Positions 17,297-26,082 of a stretch of DNA of 64,000 bases are shown piece after piece; the first letter of the stretch is position 1; each line of letters begins with the position of its first letter. This stretch comes from Acidimicrobiia bacterium. Lineage in GTDB: Bacteria; Actinomycetota; Acidimicrobiia; Acidimicrobiales; Poriferisodalaceae. Both the position numbers and the translations under genes were made by a program. The notes under the pieces were generated by a model. That model worked only from the letters and a program-made list of their open reading frames with translations, was not told where the DNA came from and did not search any database. Location of the stretch: the NCBI GenBank assembly GCA_022821985.1, contig JAJECP010000021.1, positions 1 through 64,000 of the forward strand, given 5' to 3'.

Positions 17297-18531
17297 CCGG
17301 TCGCTCCCGAAGAACCCGCATCGCTCTTGTAGATGTCGTCGATGAACTCGCCCATCGGCGGGCCGGTCTGGTCGGGCTCGGTGAGGAAGCCGTCGTGGCC
17401 GTTGTCGCTGTCGATGTCGACGTGCTCGACCCGCATCGTGCCGCGGCTCCGCAGCGCCTCGACGATCCTGAGCTGCTGGGGTCGCGGGTAGAGGAAATCG
17501 GTGCGCACGCTCATCACCATGGTCGGCGCCACGATGCGTGCGAGCGCGGCATCGATGCCGCCGCGGCCCCGCCCGACATCGTGCAGGTCCATCATCTTGT
17601 TGAGCACTAGGTAGGTGTTGGCGTCGAAGCGGGGCACGAACTTCGCTCCCTGGTAGTCGAGATAGCTCTCGACGTCGAAGCGCTGCTCGAGGCGCAGCGG
17701 CAGCACCGGGTCTTCGCTGTGGCGGGCGAACCGGCGATCGAACTCGTCGCCGGAGCGGTAGTGGATCATGGCGATCCGCCGTGCATTGGCGAGACCGCGA
17801 TGGGGCCCGTCGCCGTCGGGCGCGCCGTAGTAGCGACCGCCCCTGAAGTTGGGGTCGTCATGGATCGCCTGCCGCCCGACCTTGCTCCAGGCGATCTGCT
17901 GCGCGGATGCCTCCGCTGACGCGGCGATCACGACCAGCGAGCCGACCCGCTGGGGGTAGGTGATGCCCCACTCCAGCACGGCCATGCCCCCCATCGAGCC
18001 GCCGACGACGCTGAGCCAACGGTCGATGCCGAGGTGCCGGCCGAGCGCCCACTGCGAACGCACGACGTCGCGGTTGGTGACCACGGGAAAGTCGGGTCCG
18101 TAGCGCTCGCCGGTGGACGGGTTCAACGACGACGGGCCGGTGCTGCCTTGGCAGCCGCCGAGCACGTTCGCGCACACGATGAAGTAGCGGTTGGTGTCGA
18201 GCGGGCGGCCGGGGCCGATGAAGTCGTTCCACCAGCCCTCAGTGACCTGAGCGGGCGGGTGTGCTGCGCCATGAGCGTGCGCATCGCCGGTCAGGGCATG
18301 GCAGACCAGCACCGCGTTGGAAACGTCAGCATCGAGTGCGCCCCAGGTCTCATACGCGAGCACCGGCTTGTGGAGCACGCCGCCGCCCTCCAGCGTGAAC
18401 GGACGATCCGGCGACAGCTCGAAGAACTGCCGCTCGGCCGCGCCGAGGCCCGGGTGCCATGCACCCGAGGCGGGCAGCGGCCAGGCCGCCGCATCGTCGT
18501 TCGGGGCGCTCGCGCGCCTCGCACTGTCCAC
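17293..18531 (-). CDS. metX: Homoserine O-acetyltransferase (MetX/MetXA family)
   Basis: 412 residues of alpha/beta-hydrolase fold. The nucleophile elbow is GGSMGGM; the catalytic Asp lies in the segment with RTDFLYP, and the His is in DNGHDGFL. NVLGGCQGSTGPSS is the family signature. It acylates homoserine for methionine synthesis. Acetyl versus succinyl donor specificity cannot be settled by eye. GTG 18531 is the start. About 150 nt of leader upstream contains several short hairpins, but I could not match it to a known SAM riboswitch. Confidence 0.92.
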   Translation of the reverse strand: MDSARRASAPNDDAAAWPLPASGAWHPGLGAAERQFFELSPDRPFTLEGGGVLHKPVLAYETWGALDADVSNAVLVCHALTGDAHAHGAAHPPAQVTEGWWNDFIGPGRPLDTNRYFIVCANVLGGCQGSTGPSSLNPSTGERYGPDFPVVTNRDVVRSQWALGRHLGIDRWLSVVGGSMGGMAVLEWGITYPQRVGSLVVIAASAEASAQQIAWSKVGRQAIHDDPNFRGGRYYGAPDGDGPHRGLANARRIAMIHYRSGDEFDRRFARHSEDPVLPLRLEQRFDVESYLDYQGAKFVPRFDANTYLVLNKMMDLHDVGRGRGGIDAALARIVAPTMVMSVRTDFLYPRPQQLRIVEALRSRGTMRVEHVDIDSDNGHDGFLTEPDQTGPPMGEFIDDIYKSDAGSSGATG

Positions 18532-18680
18532 ATCTGAGCCTTCGTCCTGGGGCCTTCGATTCCGGAGGCCGGGTTCCAGCGGCCAGATTGTCGCTGGACA
18601 GGCAAGGGTACCGGTCGCTTCTGGCCGGTCTAAAGGGATTGTTCAGATGGCTGCACCCATCCGCTGCGATGCCTGATGCT

Positions 18681-18745
18681 TCCCGCTCTTGTTCGCTGCG
18701 CTCACGGGCCGCTCGGGCCACGGCTTCGCCTGCCGGCTCAGCCTC
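18681..18745 (-). repeat. Dispersed in-frame repeat, copy A (behind the helicase stop)
   Basis: A 65-bp sequence read on the minus strand as the peptide [20 protein letters not shown]. It begins 9 nt after the stop of the DEAD-box helicase and is in the same frame as that gene. It is 63/65 identical to copy B (29551-29615) and 61/65 to copy D (56025-56089). The rest of 18532-18754, upstream of metX, holds no gene. Confidence 0.85.
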
Positions 18746-18754
18746 TGGGGAGTT

Positions 18755-19924
18755 TCAGCGGCTGGCGTTGTCGCTGCTGGCCGCAAACGCCGCGAGATCG
18801 TCGAGACGCTCGTCATTCGAGAACACATCGTGCAGCTGCAGCCGCAGGCCCAGCCGGCGCTGCAGCTGGCGCACCTCGAGCTCTTCGTCCCACAGGAACA
18901 TGGTGACGGCGGTGCCGCTGCGGCCAGCGCGAGCCGTCCGACCGGAGCGGTGCAGGTAGGTCTTGTGCTCGGGGGGCACGTTGTAATGCACCACCACGTC
19001 GACCTCATCGATGTGCAGCCCTCGGGCGGCCACGTCGGTAGCCACAAGTGCGGCCAGCTTGCCCTTGGTGAAGCTGGCGAGCGCACGCTCCCGCTTGACC
19101 TGGGGCAGGTCGCCGTGGATGGCGCCTGCTTGCACTCCCGCCTCTCGCAGGTCACGGGTGAGCTGGTCGGCGCCCCGCTTTGTGCGTGTGAACAGCAGCG
19201 TGCGCCCGTTCGCCTCGATGATGCGGGCGGCGACCCGTACCCGGTCCATCTTGTGCACCGACAGGAACAGGTGCCCCATCTCCGAGACAGTCACCTCGCG
19301 TTCGGTGACTTCGTGGAAGACCGGGTCTCGCAGGTGCCGCTTCACCAGCGTGTCCACCACGCCGTCGAGAGTCGCCGAGAACAGCAGCGTCTGATGCTGG
19401 CCGTCGATGTGACGCAGCACCCACTCGACCTGGGGCAGAAACCCCATGTCGGCCATCCGGTCGGCTTCGTCGACCACCACTCGCTGGATGCCCGACACAT
19501 TGACCGCACCGCGGTCGATGAGATCGATGAGCCGTCCGGGGGTGGCGATGACGACGTCCATGCCGTCCGACAGCAGCTCGATCTGCCGATCGAGGTTGGT
19601 GCCGCCATAGGTGGCGATCGACCGCAGGTCGGCTGCTTTGGCCAGCGGCTCGACCACGGCGGCGATCTGGTTCGCCAGCTCGCGGGTCGGCGTGAGCATG
19701 AGGGTGGTGGGGTGGCCGTCGGCGGCACGAGGCGTCAGCGCCAGCATGGGCAGGCTGAACGCCAGCGTCTTGCCGGAACCCGTCTTGGCTTTGCCGCAGA
19801 CGTCTCGGCCGGCGAGTGCTTCGCCGATGGTCAATTCCTGGATTGCGAACGGCTCGGTGATTCCTTGGTCAGCCAGGGTGTCGCAGAGGGGTTCGGGTAC
19901 GCCTAGTTCACTGAATGTTGTCAC
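18755..19924 (-). CDS. DEAD-box RNA helicase
   Basis: 389 residues. The motifs run in order: Q motif (FAIQELTI, one residue off the usual PIQ), motif I AKTGSGKT, Ia PTRELANQ, II DEAD in VVVDEADRM, III FSATL, IV LLFTRTK, V ATDVAARGLH, VI HRSGRTARAG. These enzymes unwind short RNA duplexes in ribosome assembly and RNA decay. GTG 19924 is chosen because homology starts there (TTFSELGVPEPL) and GAAGAG precedes it. The C-terminal tail is short, without an RNA-binding extension. Confidence 0.93.
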   Translation of the reverse strand: MTTFSELGVPEPLCDTLADQGITEPFAIQELTIGEALAGRDVCGKAKTGSGKTLAFSLPMLALTPRAADGHPTTLMLTPTRELANQIAAVVEPLAKAADLRSIATYGGTNLDRQIELLSDGMDVVIATPGRLIDLIDRGAVNVSGIQRVVVDEADRMADMGFLPQVEWVLRHIDGQHQTLLFSATLDGVVDTLVKRHLRDPVFHEVTEREVTVSEMGHLFLSVHKMDRVRVAARIIEANGRTLLFTRTKRGADQLTRDLREAGVQAGAIHGDLPQVKRERALASFTKGKLAALVATDVAARGLHIDEVDVVVHYNVPPEHKTYLHRSGRTARAGRSGTAVTMFLWDEELEVRQLQRRLGLRLQLHDVFSNDERLDDLAAFAASSDNASR

Positions 19925-20161
19925 GGGGGTCTCTTCGAAGGTCGTGGCCCAAGGGTTGCGGAGCCGCGACCTCGGCTGCGACAACGCTGGGCAGTGGGGC
20001 CACACGGCGAACTGCCTTGGCTGCCGAGTGTATGGGAGCAACGGTGCGGGGCGGCGGAGCAAGGCCTGCGCCGCACCGTTTGGCTACCAGTGCGCCGCAG
20101 CGCACGCCGCAGGAAATGCCGCCGTCATTCGGGAGGCAGACCACTACCCTGCGAAGTCCCG

Positions 20162-20232
20162 GGCGGAGTGGCCGAGTGGTTAGGCAGCGGCCTGCAAAGC
20201 CGTGTACGCCGGTTCGAATCCGGTCTCCGCCT
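20162..20232 (+). tRNA. tRNA-Cys (GCA)
   Basis: The acceptor GGCGGAG (20162-20168) pairs with CTCCGCC (20225-20231), the anticodon loop CTGCAAA gives GCA, the TPsiC arm is GGTTCGAATCC, and the discriminator is T. CCA is not encoded. A TACCCT box at 20145-20150 is a plausible -10. Confidence 0.95.
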
Positions 20233-20342
20233 CGCCGGCCGGCCGGACCGGGATGGGACTCAGGCGCTCGTCGATTGACCCCGAGCAGGCCCAGAGCGTC
20301 GGCAGAGCGCTGCGGACAGAGTGCTAGCGTGAGTCGCCCTCA

Positions 20343-20416
20343 GGGCGATTGGCGCAGTTGGTTAGCGCGCTTGCATGACACGCAAGAGGTCACAGGTTCG
20401 ACTCCTGTATCGCCCA
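20343..20416 (+). tRNA. tRNA-Val (GAC)
   Basis: The acceptor GGGCGAT pairs with ATCGCCC, the anticodon stem CTTGC/GCAAG encloses loop ATGACAC (anticodon GAC), and the TPsiC arm is CAGGTTCGACTCCTG. CCA is not encoded. Confidence 0.95.
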
Positions 20417-20417
20417 C

Positions 20418-20435
20418 CCCGAGGGTCTCCTCGGG
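20418..20435 (+). terminator. Hairpin directly behind tRNA-Val
   Basis: CCCGAGG-GTCT-CCTCGGG forms a perfect 7-bp GC-rich stem with a 4-nt loop, 1 nt after the tRNA. There is no T-tract, which is common for terminators in high-GC actinobacteria. Confidence 0.6.
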
Positions 20436-20678
20436 TTCGCGGCCGGTGATGCTGCCAACCCCAAACCCACCACTCCACGGGACATAGTCGGATCGTGCCT
20501 GCGGTCATGTTCCTCTCAGCAGACGCGGTGGTCCTCGTTCGGCTCTGAACTGCCGCACGACCGAGGAGGCCTGCCGCGAGATATGGGGCGATGAATTCGA
20601 GGGAATCATGGTCAGGCGAACATAAAAATTCTGGTTAGATAACCGTAATCTCTGTGGTTAGCGGGTAGTCTCCTGGCT

Positions 20679-21962
20679 GTGGAGTACGTGAGACGCCACT
20701 CGGAAACGACGCTCGACGACTCGCTCGAGGCATCTCGTGTCGTCGTGCTGCACGGCGCGCGTCAGTCGGGGAAGACCACGCTGGCGCGTCAGGTTGCGCA
20801 GCGGCGCGGGGGCTCGTACGTGACGCTCGACGACGACGCATCGCGGCTTGCCGCACTGGACGACCCGATGGCGTACCTGTCCGGATTGCAGGCACCCGCG
20901 GTGGTCGATGAGGTCCAGGTCGGCGGCGACCGCGTCGTGCGGGCCGTCAAACGCCTCGTCGACGAGTCCGACGAGCGGGGCCGGTTCCTGCTGACCGGCT
21001 CCACGAACTTCTTGTCGGTGCCTGCGATCAGCGAGTCGCTGGCCGGTCGGGCACGCATCTTGCGCCTGTTCCCTTTCTCGCAGGCTGAGCTCGACCACAG
21101 CTCTCCGGTCGACCTCGCAGGCTGGTTCGACGCTTGCGAAGTCGAGCCCCCACGCGAGATCGAAGACCGCGCGCAGTACATGAGTCGCTTGTGCAGAGGC
21201 GGCTTTCCCGAGGCGGTCGCACTGTCGCCACAGCAGCGCCGAGGCTGGCACGACAGCTACCTCGAGACAGTCATCCAGCGCGACGTCACCGAGCTCGGCG
21301 ACATCCGCCGAGCCGACGCACTCGTCGAGCTGGTCCGCTGGTCGGCAGCGAGCACCGCAGGCGAACTCAACGTCCAGGCGGCCTGCGGGCAGCTCGGCAT
21401 CGATCGGTCCACGTTCGATCGCTACTTCGCGTGGCTCCGCACCGTGTTCATGGTCCACACGGTGCCTGCGTGGTCGCGCAAGCACGCCGCCCGCGTCGTC
21501 CGACGGCCCAAGCTGCACTTCGCCGACACCGGCATGGCAGCGGCGCTGCTGGGCATCGACGCCGACGCCTTGGCCTCACCCACCTCGACAGTCGCCGGCC
21601 CCCTGCTGGAAACGTTCGTCGTGAACGAACTGGCGCAGCAGAACGTCGGCGCAGCGGGCGTGCGAATTCACCACCTGCGCGACTACGACGGCAACGAAGC
21701 AGACCTCGTGCTCGAACGCCCCGACGGCGCCGTCGCAGCGGTCGAGGTCAAAGCGACAGGCAGCCCCGGCGAGAACCACCTCAAACCGCTCCGATGGCTG
21801 CGAGACCGCCTCGACCGCACCGCGCCAGGCACCTTCCGCATCGGCGTGCTGATGCACACCGGCCCCCACTGTCACCCCATCGGCGACCGCCTCTGGCTAG
21901 CCCCCATCAACAGCCTCTGGAACCAGCCAGAAACACGTGATCTCCGATGTGCATCCGGATGA
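20679..21962 (+). CDS. AAA ATPase with DUF4143 C-terminal domain
   Basis: 427 residues from GTG. Walker A is GARQSGKTT and Walker B is APAVVDEVQ. LLTGSTNFLS is the sensor region. The C-terminal domain ends with EADLVLERPDGAVAAVEVKA, the nuclease-like D-E-x-K strand pair. It is the third member of this family in the window and diverges clearly from the one at 3552-4718. Upstream, an AT-rich patch contains GGTTA-GA-TAACC (20633-20644) and another GGTTA at 20656, possible operator elements. A TAGTCT box 7 nt before the GTG suggests a leaderless transcript. The remaining 240 bp back to the tRNA hold no recognisable gene. Confidence 0.82.
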   Translation: MEYVRRHSETTLDDSLEASRVVVLHGARQSGKTTLARQVAQRRGGSYVTLDDDASRLAALDDPMAYLSGLQAPAVVDEVQVGGDRVVRAVKRLVDESDERGRFLLTGSTNFLSVPAISESLAGRARILRLFPFSQAELDHSSPVDLAGWFDACEVEPPREIEDRAQYMSRLCRGGFPEAVALSPQQRRGWHDSYLETVIQRDVTELGDIRRADALVELVRWSAASTAGELNVQAACGQLGIDRSTFDRYFAWLRTVFMVHTVPAWSRKHAARVVRRPKLHFADTGMAAALLGIDADALASPTSTVAGPLLETFVVNELAQQNVGAAGVRIHHLRDYDGNEADLVLERPDGAVAAVEVKATGSPGENHLKPLRWLRDRLDRTAPGTFRIGVLMHTGPHCHPIGDRLWLAPINSLWNQPETRDLRCASG

Positions 21963-21985
21963 CGATGCCCCCGAAGCGGCAGAGT

Positions 21986-22279
21986 TCAGGCATCCGCCAA
22001 GGCCCGCAGGCCCGGCAGGATCTCTTCGGGTTCGCGGCCGGTGATCTCGAGGTAGACGGCGTCGGCGCAGAGTTCTGCGTCGTCAGACCAGCGGATCGTG
22101 CGGTGCGGCGTGATGCTGGCTGACTCGAACACGCCGCGTTCGTTCCAGATTGCAAAGACGCCACGACCGGCGCGGTGTGACAAGTCGATCTCGCCTTCGA
22201 CGCCGTCGTCGAAGCAGACCCACAGCCGGTAGTCGCTTCGTGCCTCTATAGCGACGGGGTGCAGCTGGTCATCCGGCAT
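21986..22279 (-). CDS. DUF2442 protein
   Basis: 97 residues. The core (LHPVAIEARSDYRLWVCFDDG, then an EGEIDLS strand, FAIW, and ADAVYLEI) is the DUF2442 pattern. These small proteins are often encoded beside DUF4160 partners in toxin-antitoxin-like pairs. No DUF4160 gene is seen here, only a short open frame overlapping the start. GGAG 7 nt upstream supports ATG 22279. Confidence 0.75.
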   Translation of the reverse strand: MPDDQLHPVAIEARSDYRLWVCFDDGVEGEIDLSHRAGRGVFAIWNERGVFESASITPHRTIRWSDDAELCADAVYLEITGREPEEILPGLRALADA

Positions 22280-22455
22280 GTCGAGTCTCCGAGGACATCC
22301 CCTGCGAGGGCCGCAGGTTGAGAACCCCCTCGATGACACAGGCTAAAGCGCTGCGCAGATCGGCGATGTCGTGACTCGAGCCGTTGCCGGTCGGACTGCG
22401 GTCCGATCTCCCGATCCTGAATGTTCTGGGTCGGCGTGCCAGAATTCGCGGCGCT

Positions 22456-23658
22456 ATGAGCGACAGCAGCGGGGACACGGCGGCGGAGCGGCCGCTTGAC
22501 GGCATCCGGGTGCTGGACTTCACGCGGGTGGTGGCCGGGCCGCTGGCCACCCGGATGATGGCCGACATGGGAGCCGAGGTCATCAAGATCGAGCCGGTCG
22601 ACGGCGATCTGAGTCGCACGTTCCCGCCCTATGTGCCGGGCGACGTCAACCCGTACTTCTCCCAGCAGAACGCCGGCAAGCGCTTCTGCTCGATCGACCT
22701 GCGGGCGCCCGGGGCGCCGGAGCTGGTGCGGGAACTCGTCGGCCGCTGCGATGCGGTGGTGGAGAACTACCGGCCCGGCGTGATGGCCAAGTTCGGGCTC
22801 GGGCCCGACGAGATGTGCGCCGCACACCCCGCACTCGTGTACTGCTCGGTCACCGGATTCGGCCAGACCGGTCCGTGGGCCGACAAGCGGGCATACGCAC
22901 CTGTCGGCCACATGGAGTCGGGCTACATCGACTACGCCGTCCGCGAGACCGGCGCCCGACCTGAGAACCCGCCGCTGGTGGTGGGCGACATCGTGACAGC
23001 GATGTCGGCGGCTGCAACCGTCAACGCCATGCTGGTCAAGGCGGCCCGCACGGGCCGGGGCGGCCACATCGACGTGTGCATGGTGGAAGCGATGGTGTAC
23101 ATCCAAGAGTGGTCAGCGCTGGAGCTGGCCGGTGGCTGGACCGAGCCCAACGCAGGCCTCGCCCACGAATGCCCGATCCTGGTGCTGCCCGACGGTCGGG
23201 TGTGGGCCATCGCCGGCAACCCTGCCGCATGGTTCGACGACCTGCTCAAGGCCATGGGCCGACCAGAGCTGGCTGACGACCCCCGATTCGCCACACCTGC
23301 AGCACGCATGGCCAATCGCTACGAGCTGTACGACGAGATGACCCAGTGGGCCGCGGGCTTCGCCGATGTGGACGACTTCCGGCGAGCGATCGAAGCGGGC
23401 ACACCGTTCAGCGTGGCCGAGATGCGCTCCATCACCGAGCTGGCTGAGACTGACTGGGCCGCTCATCGCGGGCTGCTGGCCGAGACTGCCTCGGGCTTCG
23501 CTGTGCCCGCACGCCCAGCGCTCGGATCGGGCATCGGCACTGACGGCCATGTTGCGGCCCGCGGTGCCGACAACCGTGACGTCATCGGCGGTCTGCTCGG
23601 CTATGACGATCAGCAGCTCGACGAGCTCGAGTCTGCCGGGGTGCTCGTCACCGCTTGA
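22456..23658 (+). CDS. Family III (CaiB/BaiF) acyl-CoA transferase
   Basis: 400 residues. The N-terminus LDGIRVLDFTRVVAGPLATRMMADMGAEV, split here only for description, carries the family motif, and VENYRPGVM, with the catalytic Asp expected further on (about residue 176 in VVGDIVTAM), completes it. These enzymes transfer CoA between carboxylic acids such as in carnitine, bile-acid or formyl/oxalyl metabolism. The substrate is not predictable. ATG 22456 begins the conserved segment after a short acidic leader. Confidence 0.85.
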   Translation: MSDSSGDTAAERPLDGIRVLDFTRVVAGPLATRMMADMGAEVIKIEPVDGDLSRTFPPYVPGDVNPYFSQQNAGKRFCSIDLRAPGAPELVRELVGRCDAVVENYRPGVMAKFGLGPDEMCAAHPALVYCSVTGFGQTGPWADKRAYAPVGHMESGYIDYAVRETGARPENPPLVVGDIVTAMSAAATVNAMLVKAARTGRGGHIDVCMVEAMVYIQEWSALELAGGWTEPNAGLAHECPILVLPDGRVWAIAGNPAAWFDDLLKAMGRPELADDPRFATPAARMANRYELYDEMTQWAAGFADVDDFRRAIEAGTPFSVAEMRSITELAETDWAAHRGLLAETASGFAVPARPALGSGIGTDGHVAARGADNRDVIGGLLGYDDQQLDELESAGVLVTA

Positions 23659-23694
23659 AACCTCCCTCGCGAGGCTCGCCATTAGCTTGAGCCC

Positions 23695-24762
23695 GTGCGA
23701 ATCGGGGTGCTGACCGGTGGGGGCGACTGCGCTGGCCTGAACGCGGCCATCCGGGGGGTCGTGCGCGCGGCCGGTCATGAGCTCGACCGCAGCGTCATCG
23801 GCTACCGGCGCGGCTGGAACGGCGTGCTCGACGGCGACAGCGTGAAGCTGGATTCCGAGGCGATGCGGGGCGTGCTGCCGCGGGGCGGCACGATGCTCGG
23901 CACCTCCCGCAGCAGCCGTCGCCTCGAAACCGAGGGTGCGGCGCCGCTGATCGCTCAGCTCGAGCGAGACGGCGTCGACGCGCTGGTGACCATCGGCGGC
24001 GACGGCACGCTGATCACCGCCGGACGGCTCTCCGAGGCCGGGTTCCCGGTGATCGCAGTGCCCAAGACGATCGACAACGATGTGCAGGGCACCGATGTCT
24101 GCATCGGATTCGACACGGCGCTGGGAGTCGCCACCGAGGCGGTCGACCGGTTGCACACCACCGCCGAGTCGCACAACCGGATCATGGTGCTCGAAGTGAT
24201 GGGCCGCCAGGCCGGACACATTGCGGCAGGTGCGGGCATCGCCGGGGGCGCCGCCGCGATCTTGGTGCCCGAAGCTCCGTTCGACATCGACGCCATCGCC
24301 GAGCGCCTCATTGCCCGGCATCACCGCGACCGCAATGCGTCCATCGTGGTGGTCGCCGAAGGTGCGCTTCCTGGCAGCAGCGTCGAGGCGCCCGACACTG
24401 GCACCGACGAATGGGGCAACCGGATCCTCGACGGCATGGGGCAGTTCGTCGGCGATCTGCTTGCGGAGCGCACCGGCTACGACACGCGCACAACCGTGCT
24501 CGGATACATCCAGCGCGGCGGGCCGCCCACGCCGGCTGACCGGCTGCTCGGCAGCCGACTCGGCGCTCGTGCGGTCGAGGTGCTCATGGAGGGCACGTCG
24601 GGATGCATGGTGGGGGTGCACTCCACCGGCATCGCCCTGCGGCCCCTCGCCGAAGTCGCGGGCCGCACCCGCTATCTCAGCGAGGACCAACTGGAGCTGT
24701 TGGATCTCATCTCCACGGCACCGGTGCTGACACCGTTGCACACCTCGCGGCGCTGGTTCTGA
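23695..24762 (+). CDS. pfkA: 6-phosphofructokinase, mixed-type group III
   Basis: 355 residues. The glycine-rich MRIGVLTGGGDCAGLN is the nucleotide-binding start, GGDGT (101-105) and PKTIDNDV (123-130) are the phosphoryl-donor and catalytic regions, and VLEVMGRQAGHIA binds fructose-6-phosphate. Gly at the position that is Asp in PPi enzymes predicts ATP use, while Lys124 is the residue seen in PPi and group III enzymes. It commits fructose-6-phosphate to glycolysis. GTG 23695 lies 6 nt behind a TAGCTT box. Confidence 0.9.
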   Translation: MRIGVLTGGGDCAGLNAAIRGVVRAAGHELDRSVIGYRRGWNGVLDGDSVKLDSEAMRGVLPRGGTMLGTSRSSRRLETEGAAPLIAQLERDGVDALVTIGGDGTLITAGRLSEAGFPVIAVPKTIDNDVQGTDVCIGFDTALGVATEAVDRLHTTAESHNRIMVLEVMGRQAGHIAAGAGIAGGAAAILVPEAPFDIDAIAERLIARHHRDRNASIVVVAEGALPGSSVEAPDTGTDEWGNRILDGMGQFVGDLLAERTGYDTRTTVLGYIQRGGPPTPADRLLGSRLGARAVEVLMEGTSGCMVGVHSTGIALRPLAEVAGRTRYLSEDQLELLDLISTAPVLTPLHTSRRWF

Positions 24763-24829
24763 GGCCGGTTCCGAGACGGGCCGACCGGCACCGCACGCTG
24801 GGCCGCACGGTAGGGTGACGGCGACAACA

Positions 24830-24917
24830 CATACCGGGGAGCCCATGGGGCTGAGAGGGCGACAGCAGTGCCGTCGCCGACCCGAGAACCTGATCTGGGT
24901 AATGCCAGCGGAGGAAG
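24830..24917 (+). ncRNA. TPP riboswitch (THI element)
   Basis: The conserved elements are in order: ACCGGGGAGCCC, GGCTGAGAG (pyrimidine-sensor T-loop), a variable hairpin of GGCGACAGCAGTGCCGTCGCC type, ACCCGAGAACCTGATCTGG and GTAATGCCAGCGGAGGAAG. This is the classical thi-box layout. The 3' strand contains GGAGG (24910-24914), which is also the Shine-Dalgarno sequence of thiB, so TPP binding should block translation. A TAGGGT box at 24811-24816 is the likely -10. Confidence 0.95.
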
Positions 24918-24920
24918 CAC

Positions 24921-26054
24921 ATGAACGCCCACCGAATGCACAGGCCATTTCGTCTCGCTGTTGCCGTTGCGGCAACGACGCTGCTCATTGCGGCTTGCGG
25001 CAGCGACGACGTCCCCGAGACAGATTTTCCGGCGCCACCGCCCGAGACGGAGTCTCCGTCGGAGGACGCGGCGGCCCGGGCGACGACCACCACCGAGCCG
25101 TCCATCGACGGCACGACGGTGACGCTGATCACCCATGACTCGTTCAATCTGTCCGACGGGACGCTCGAGGAGTTCACGGCGCTGACCGGCGTGACGGTGG
25201 AGCTGCTCGAAGTCGGCGATGCGGGCACCCTCGTGGCCGAAGCCATCCTCACCAAGAATGCGCCGCTGGGCGATGTGCTGTTCGGCATCGACAACACGTT
25301 CCTGCAGCGCGGCCTCGACGCCGGCATCTTCGAGCGGTATGAATCGCCTGCGCTTGCCGGCGTGCCCGAGGAGCTGCAGATCGATCAGCGCCATCGCGTC
25401 ACCCCGGTGGACTACGGCGACGTGTGCGTGAACTACTGGAAGGACGCGGTGCCGTGGGAGCCCGTGACCCTCGACGAGCTGACATTTCCCGAGTTCGCCG
25501 ACCAACTGGTCGTGCAGCATCCCGAGACCTCGTCGCCGGGTCTGGCCTTCCTGCTCGCCACCATCGCCGCCTTCGGCGACGGGTGGGAGCTGTACTGGGA
25601 GGACTTGCGGGCCAACGGTGTCACGGTTACCGCCGGCTGGGAGGACGCTTACTACGGCGAGTTCATCTCCGGCGGGGGCAACCGGTCAATGGTCGTGTCG
25701 TACGCCTCCAGCCCGCCGGCCGAGGTGATCTACGCCGATCCGCCGACCGACACAGCTCCCACCGGCGTCATCACCGAGTCGTGTTACCGCCAGATCGAAT
25801 TCGCCGGCATCTTGACGGGTACCGACAACGAGGCCGGGGCACGCGCGCTCATCGACTTCATGCTGAGCGAGACATGGCAGAACGATGTGCCGCTCAACAT
25901 GTTCGTGTACCCCGTCATCGAGAGCGCGACCCTCCCGCCCGAGTTTGTCGAGCACACCGCAGTGCCCCCGCATCCGCTGATGCTCGACCCGGCCGAGATC
26001 GAGGCCAACCGCGACGCCTGGACCGAGCGGTGGGTGGAGATCGTGCTGCGCTGA
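24921..26054 (+). CDS. thiB: Thiamine ABC transporter, substrate-binding lipoprotein
   Basis: 377 residues. A signal peptide with lipobox LIAAC is followed by a Thr/Glu/Pro-rich linker (about 25-55) and a periplasmic-binding fold of the ThiB/iron(III) class (VTLITHDSF at the start, GIDNTFLQRG, VDYGDVCVNYW, GVITESCYRQIEFAG). Regulation by the TPP riboswitch directly upstream makes thiamine or a derivative the expected ligand. The start ATG lies 6 nt behind the riboswitch-embedded GGAGG. Confidence 0.92.
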   Translation: MNAHRMHRPFRLAVAVAATTLLIAACGSDDVPETDFPAPPPETESPSEDAAARATTTTEPSIDGTTVTLITHDSFNLSDGTLEEFTALTGVTVELLEVGDAGTLVAEAILTKNAPLGDVLFGIDNTFLQRGLDAGIFERYESPALAGVPEELQIDQRHRVTPVDYGDVCVNYWKDAVPWEPVTLDELTFPEFADQLVVQHPETSSPGLAFLLATIAAFGDGWELYWEDLRANGVTVTAGWEDAYYGEFISGGGNRSMVVSYASSPPAEVIYADPPTDTAPTGVITESCYRQIEFAGILTGTDNEAGARALIDFMLSETWQNDVPLNMFVYPVIESATLPPEFVEHTAVPPHPLMLDPAEIEANRDAWTERWVEIVLR

Positions 26055-26082
26055 GCGCACGGCACGCCCACTCGCCGAGCCG

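Noticed and set aside
18532-18680. SAM riboswitch upstream of metX
   Set aside because: The leader has several hairpins, but the conserved cores of SAM-I, SAM-II and SAM-IV, as far as I can judge by eye, are absent.
20490-20627. Possible gene fragment ending in EEACREIWGDEFEGIMVRRT
   Set aside because: Open frame of about 45 codons without a start codon or recognisable family; left as intergenic.
22269-22385. DUF4160 partner gene upstream of the DUF2442 gene
   Set aside because: The short frame overlapping the DUF2442 start (HDIADLRSALACVIEGV) has no plausible start codon in reach and does not match the DUF4160 pattern that I know.
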